52,101 nucleotides of DNA from Evtepia gabavorous (GTDB lineage: Bacteria; Bacillota; Clostridia; Oscillospirales; Oscillospiraceae), in assembly GCF_003425665.1 (NCBI RefSeq), contig NZ_QQRQ01000015.1, positions 1 through 52,101 of the forward strand, written 5' to 3'. The notes below the pieces were generated by a model. It was not told the origin of the DNA and searched no databases. It saw nothing but the letters and a program-made list of their open reading frames with translations. The position numbers were made by a program, and so were the translations under genes. Positions 50,862 to 52,101 of the stretch are shown one piece after another (position 1 is the stretch's first letter; each line of letters starts with the position of its first letter).

Positions 50862-52101
50862 TTAGGCCGGGGCGCCGTCCAGCAATGCTTCCGCTTGATG
50901 CAGGTCCAGCTTCAGCACCCGGCTGACCCCCTGCCGCTCCATGGTGACACCATAGAGGACATCGGCGGCCTCCATGGTCTCCCGGCGGTGGGTAATGAGC
51001 AGAAACTGGGTCTCTGAGGCCACCGCCCGCAGGTAGCGGATAAACCGGGCGCCGTTGGCCTCGTCCAGAGCCGCCTCAATCTCGTCCACCACGCAGAAGG
51101 GGGTGGGGTGAATCTTCAAAATGGCAAAGTACAGGGCGATGGCCACCAGGGACCGCTCTCCTCCAGAGAGAAGGCTGATGGCCCGCAGGGTCTTGCCCGG
51201 GGGCTGGGCCCTGATCTCAATGCCGCAGCGGAGCACGTCCGTCTCGTCCTCCAGGGACAAGGTCCCCTGCCCACCGCCAAAGAGGTCCGCGAAGGTCTGG
51301 GAAAAGGCCGCCTGAATCCGGGCAAACTCCCGACGGAAAATGGCCTCCATCTCCTGGGTGATCTCCTGGATCACTCCCTCCAATTCCCTTTGGGCGGTCT
51401 CCACGTCGTTTTTTTGGTCCTTGAGGTAGCCATACCGCTCCTCCACCCGCTGAAATTCCTCCACCGCCCCCAGGTTTACAGTGCCCAGGGCCTGTATGGC
51501 CTGGTTCAGCTGAACCGTGCGCCGCTGGGCCTGGGCCGCGTCCTCCACAGGGACCCGGACCGCCAGCGCCCCCTGGTGGGTCATGCCATAGGTGTCCCAC
51601 AGCCGGTCCAGGAGGCGTTTTTCCTCCATGCCGGCCTGCAGCTTTCTCTGCTCCAGCACCCCGGCCTCTCGCTGCAGCCGCAGCTGCAGGTCATTCTGGG
51701 CCCGGGCCGCCCGGTCATTCTCCACCCGGGCCCGCTCCAGGGCCAGCTTTTGACCGGTGCTCTGCTCCAGCTGGACAGACAGTGCCCGCCGGGCAGCCTC
51801 CAGGGTTTCCACCTTGGCCTCCCGCTGGGCAATCTCCTTTTCCAGCGCCTGGGTTTGCTGGACCGTGTCCCGGAGCAGCCCGTCCTGGCGGGCCTGGTCT
51901 GCCTCAGCGGTCCGCAGCTGGTGCCGCAGCTGGGCAAGCAGCGGAGAGAATGCCCCCATGGTGCCCCGTAAAGATGCCAGTTCCTCTCCCAGGGTCCGAA
52001 GGGTCTCCTCCTGGTCGTTCTGGCTGCGAAGCAATGTTTCCGGCGGCGTGGGGCCGGCACTTTGGCGGGCCTCCAGGGCCTCCGCCGCCCGCTGGGTTTC
52101 C
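50862..52101 (-). CDS. smc: chromosome partition protein SMC, C-terminal part (cut by window end)
   Basis: About 412 residues of the C-terminal coiled coil and head; the frame is open to the right window edge. Head features: signature LLSGGERSLVAIAL, Walker B FCVVDEIEAALDEAN and the D-loop region QFLLITHRRETM. The coil upstream is rich in E/Q/R/A/L as expected. SMC condenses and segregates DNA. Coupled in one run with ftsY. Confidence 0.96.
   Translation of the reverse strand, partial: ETQRAAEALEARQSAGPTPPETLLRSQNDQEETLRTLGEELASLRGTMGAFSPLLAQLRHQLRTAEADQARQDGLLRDTVQQTQALEKEIAQREAKVETLEAARRALSVQLEQSTGQKLALERARVENDRAARAQNDLQLRLQREAGVLEQRKLQAGMEEKRLLDRLWDTYGMTHQGALAVRVPVEDAAQAQRRTVQLNQAIQALGTVNLGAVEEFQRVEERYGYLKDQKNDVETAQRELEGVIQEITQEMEAIFRREFARIQAAFSQTFADLFGGGQGTLSLEDETDVLRCGIEIRAQPPGKTLRAISLLSGGERSLVAIALYFAILKIHPTPFCVVDEIEAALDEANGARFIRYLRAVASETQFLLITHRRETMEAADVLYGVTMERQGVSRVLKLDLHQAEALLDGAPA

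Overview
The window is a contiguous, gene-dense, GC-rich (about 60% by eye) stretch of a Gram-positive (Firmicutes) chromosome. Many features point to a gut clostridium of the Oscillospirales (Flavonifractor/Lawsonibacter-like): strong AGGAGG-type ribosome binding sites, SLH surface proteins, a Dlt-like operon, an LCP protein, a NadD-YqeK fusion, a CD1247-type protein, a membrane pyrophosphatase, and intergenic mosaics of short palindromes. This placement is inference from gene content; no marker gene was searched. I see no phage, insertion sequence, CRISPR array or rRNA operon. One tRNA gene (Leu, CAG) is present.

Layout. 1-5808: arginine operon argH(partial)-argC-argJ-argB-argD-argF, closed by a strong terminator. 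5931-9023: iron block feoA-feoB, a 57-residue Cys-rich FeoB-associated peptide and a membrane-anchored HMA protein. Two copies of a TTAG-N6-CTAA palindrome lie in front of feoA and feoB. 9189-11941 (minus): ogt, an SLH-domain protein and a SEDS (FtsW/RodA-type) protein. 12124-13960: tsaE-tsaB-upp, then tRNA-Leu. 14352-17058: an AI-2E-family membrane protein, a TetR regulator with a palindrome over its own -10 box, and a membrane-anchored methyltransferase. 17220-23197: five-gene Dlt-like operon of adenylation enzyme, GNAT protein, carrier protein, MBOAT acyltransferase and a fused SGNH/NodB protein. 23283-28808 (minus): a 1315-residue SLH protein of visibly lower GC, and a MATE transporter. 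29033-34263: trkA, trkH and a K+-dependent-type membrane pyrophosphatase. 34340-35047 (minus): CofE-like protein. 35259-37821: zinc-type ABC importer. 37945-38453: truncated ORF plus PadR regulator. 38529-41151 (minus): CD1247-like protein, efp, and a yqeG-nfo pair. 41271-42062: cytosolic GH18-like protein. 42160-52101 (minus): rpsU, leuS, rsfS, LCP protein, nadD-yqeK, yhbY, rdgB, rph, ftsY and smc (partial).

How the parts work together. The arg genes form a cyclic acetyl-group pathway, because ArgJ recycles acetyl from acetylornithine. The Feo block is an Fe(II) importer with accessory thiol-rich proteins and probable DtxR-type control. TrkAH and the pyrophosphatase are neighbouring ion-transport units; the pyrophosphatase carries the residues of the K+-requiring class. 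The minus-strand block at the right end is a housekeeping run for translation, ribosome maturation, NAD synthesis, nucleotide-pool cleaning and chromosome/secretion functions.

Most interesting region: the Dlt-like operon at 17220-23197. It keeps the DltA/DltC/DltB logic (activate, load on carrier, pass through an MBOAT). It inserts a GNAT gene, lacks a canonical DltD, ends with a DltD/SGNH-like domain fused to a CE4 polysaccharide deacetylase, and its adenylation enzyme has Ala where DltA has the Cys that shapes D-Ala selection. I infer a cell-surface acyl-modification system whose substrate may not be D-alanine and whose target may be an N-acetylated glycan.
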